NCBI GenBank assembly: GCA_016183885.1
Contig: JACPDS010000214.1
Location: forward strand, 1 to 6,562
DNA length: 6,562 nucleotides
Reading direction: 5' to 3'
Source of the DNA: Armatimonadota bacterium
Lineage (GTDB): Bacteria > Vulcanimicrobiota > JACPDS01
Under the pieces are notes generated by a model that saw nothing but the letters and a program-made list of their open reading frames with translations, was not told where the DNA came from and made no database searches. Positions 4,817 to 6,562 of this stretch are shown one piece after another (the stretch's first letter is position 1; each line of letters opens with the position of its first letter). The position numbers were made by a program, and so were the translations under genes.

Positions 4817-6562
4817 GTGAGCTGGATTAAAGATATAGTCAGCCCTAATGAACGCAAATGGGAAGAATTTTATAGAAATCGATGGCAATATGATAAAGTT
4901 GTAAGAAGCACTCATGGAGTAAATTGCACAGGCGGGTGTTCCTGGTGTATATATGTAAAAAATGGAATAGTAACCTGGGAATTACAGGCTCTTGACTATC
5001 CTGCTATTGAAAATGCTCTTCCTTCTTATGAACCTAGAGGCTGTCAGAGGGGAATTTCTTTTTCTTGGTATATTTACAGCCCCCTTAGGATTAAATATCC
5101 TTATATCCGCGGGGTATTAATCGATCTTTGGAAAGAAGCTAAATCTCAATTCAATGACGATCCTGTTGCAGCTTGGGAATCTATAGTTTCCGATGAAAAT
5201 AAACGGAAAAAATATCAACAGGCTCGCGGCTCATGCGGTCTGCGGAGAATAAGCTGGGAGGAAATTTTAGAAATAATTTCCGCCTCGGTTATTTATACTA
5301 TTAAAAAATGGGGTTCTGACAGAGTAATTGGTTTTTCGCCTATTCCCGCAATGAGCATGCTTTCATACGCCGCGGGAGCGCGCTTTCTTCAGCTTATTGG
5401 AGGTGTTTGTTTATCTTTTTATGATTGGTATGCCGACCTTCCAAACGCTTCCCCTGAAACATGGGGGGAACAAACCGACGTTCCTGAAAGCGCTGATTGG
5501 TATAATTCAAAATTTATTGCCGTTATGGGCTCAAATCCAAGTATGACTAGAACGCCTGATGCTCATTTTTTAGCGGAGGCAAAACATAATGGTTCAAAGC
5601 TAGTGGTATTCTCTCCGGATTTTTCTCAAGTTTCAAAATATGCCGACTGGTGGCTTCCGATTAACGCCGGTCAAGATGGAGCCTTTTGGATGGCGGTTAA
5701 CCATGTGATTCTTAAAGAATTTTATGAAAATCGTAAAATTCCTTACTTTATTGACTATCTTAAATCCTATACCGATACTCCATTTTTAGTTGCGTTAAAT
5801 AAAAAAGATGGAGAAAAATATGAAGCTGATAAACTCTTAAAAGCTTCTGATTTCCTAAAATATGAAAAAGAAGAAAATGGAAACTGGAAATTCCTCATCT
5901 GGGATGAAAAAGAGAATCTGCCTAAAATGCCTCTTGGAACAATAGGATTCCGCTGGGGAAAAGAAGACGGAAAATGGAATTTACAAATGAAAGACGGGAT
6001 AGATGGAGGAGAAATAACTCCCGTACTTTCTTTTATTGATTCAAAAGACGCGGTTTTAGATGTAATGTTTTTGGATTTCGCGGCCGGGATAACTTTTTAT
6101 AAAGAAGTTCCTGTAAAATATGTCGATACAAAAAAAGGAAAAATACCTGTAACTACAATTTTCGATTTACTTATGGCAAATTTTGGAATTTCAAGAGGGC
6201 TCAAAGGAAATTATCCTGATAATTATGATGATCCTAAACCTTACACTCCCGCTTGGCAAGAAAAATTTACCGGCATAGGGAAAAATACTTTAATTAAGTT
6301 TGCCAGAGAATTTGCGGAAAATGCCGAAAAAACTCAAGGAAAATCTATGATTATAATTGGAGCGGGAGTTAACCAATGGTATCATAGTAATCTTATTTAC
6401 AGGGCAGCCATAACTTCTCTTATTTTATGCGGTTGTGTTGGTAAAAACGGCGGAGGACTTGCGCATTACGTCGGACAGGAAAAACTTGCTCCGATTGCTC
6501 CATGGTCTAATATAGCTTTTGCTCTTGACTGGATAAAGCCTCCAAGACTGCAAAATCGTGCA
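4817..6562 (+). CDS. narG: Nitrate reductase catalytic subunit NarG (or NxrA), 3' end outside window
   Basis: The frame opens at GTG and runs off the right edge after 582 codons, a little under half of a full NarG (E. coli 1247 residues). It is the Mo-bisMGD subunit of membrane-bound nitrate reductase, reducing nitrate to nitrite. The FS0 [4Fe-4S] ligands are His33, Cys37 and Cys41 in H-G-V-N-C-T-G-G-C, and Cys76 in E-P-R-G-C-Q-R-G. These match E. coli His49, Cys53, Cys57 and Cys92 with identical spacing. Asp207 in W-Y-A-D-L-P matches the Mo ligand Asp222. Other near-identical blocks are G-F-S-P-I-P-A-M-S-M (172-181), W-G-E-Q-T-D-V-P-E-S-A-D-W-Y, and C-G-C-V-G at 538-542. The N-terminus is about 16 residues shorter than in E. 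coli and has no twin-arginine motif, so the active site is probably cytoplasmic. The cytoplasmic NxrA of Nitrobacter-type nitrite oxidisers is in the same family, so reaction direction is not proven. Confidence 0.95.
   Translation, partial: MSWIKDIVSPNERKWEEFYRNRWQYDKVVRSTHGVNCTGGCSWCIYVKNGIVTWELQALDYPAIENALPSYEPRGCQRGISFSWYIYSPLRIKYPYIRGVLIDLWKEAKSQFNDDPVAAWESIVSDENKRKKYQQARGSCGLRRISWEEILEIISASVIYTIKKWGSDRVIGFSPIPAMSMLSYAAGARFLQLIGGVCLSFYDWYADLPNASPETWGEQTDVPESADWYNSKFIAVMGSNPSMTRTPDAHFLAEAKHNGSKLVVFSPDFSQVSKYADWWLPINAGQDGAFWMAVNHVILKEFYENRKIPYFIDYLKSYTDTPFLVALNKKDGEKYEADKLLKASDFLKYEKEENGNWKFLIWDEKENLPKMPLGTIGFRWGKEDGKWNLQMKDGIDGGEITPVLSFIDSKDAVLDVMFLDFAAGITFYKEVPVKYVDTKKGKIPVTTIFDLLMANFGISRGLKGNYPDNYDDPKPYTPAWQEKFTGIGKNTLIKFAREFAENAEKTQGKSMIIIGAGVNQWYHSNLIYRAAITSLILCGCVGKNGGGLAHYVGQEKLAPIAPWSNIAFALDWIKPPRLQNRA

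Noticed and set aside
1..6562. CRISPR array, insertion sequence or transposase, phage genes
   Set aside because: No regularly spaced repeats, no transposase-like frame with terminal inverted repeats, and no phage structural or integrase motifs were seen on either strand.

Overview
This AT-rich window carries seven protein genes on the + strand and one tRNA gene on the - strand. Two of the protein genes, the first and the last, are cut by the window edges. Every gene reads as a bacterial gene under the standard bacterial code: TGA works as a stop and Trp is TGG. The tRNA gene encodes its own CCA end. The host is probably an uncultured or little-studied AT-rich bacterium with a respiratory chain. 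The sequence does not fix the phylum, and there is no rRNA to help.

Left block (1-3776): a tightly packed run on the + strand, probably one or two operons. It starts with the 3' part of a nitroreductase-family flavoenzyme. Next comes an unrecognised 163-residue, four-helix membrane protein with a His-rich loop. Two tiny, mutually similar single-helix membrane proteins follow (36 and 31 residues, shared pattern K-P-x-W-W-x-x-H), with their own ribosome binding sites and a one-base stop/start overlap. Then come RmuC, a nuclease-like DNA-recombination factor, and an MFS transporter that seems to lack an internal segment of about 30 residues around TM4. The module of 163-, 36- and 31-residue proteins is the best candidate here for something undescribed.

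Middle (3777-4006): a tRNA-Ile(GAU) gene on the - strand, convergent with the MFS gene and divergent from the next operon. It has a recognisable promoter (TTGACA plus an extended -10). The 126-bp spacer also has to hold the + strand promoter of the respiratory operon.

Right block (4007-6562): an exported, C-terminally membrane-anchored dihaem cytochrome c, followed 6 bases later by narG, the catalytic Mo-bisMGD subunit of a membrane-bound nitrate reductase (or the related nitrite oxidoreductase). Only the first 582 residues of narG are present. The Fe-S ligands (His33, Cys37, Cys41, Cys76) and the Mo-ligand Asp207 are intact. The gene order suggests that the cytochrome exchanges electrons with the NarG complex; narH, narJ and narI would be expected just beyond the right edge.
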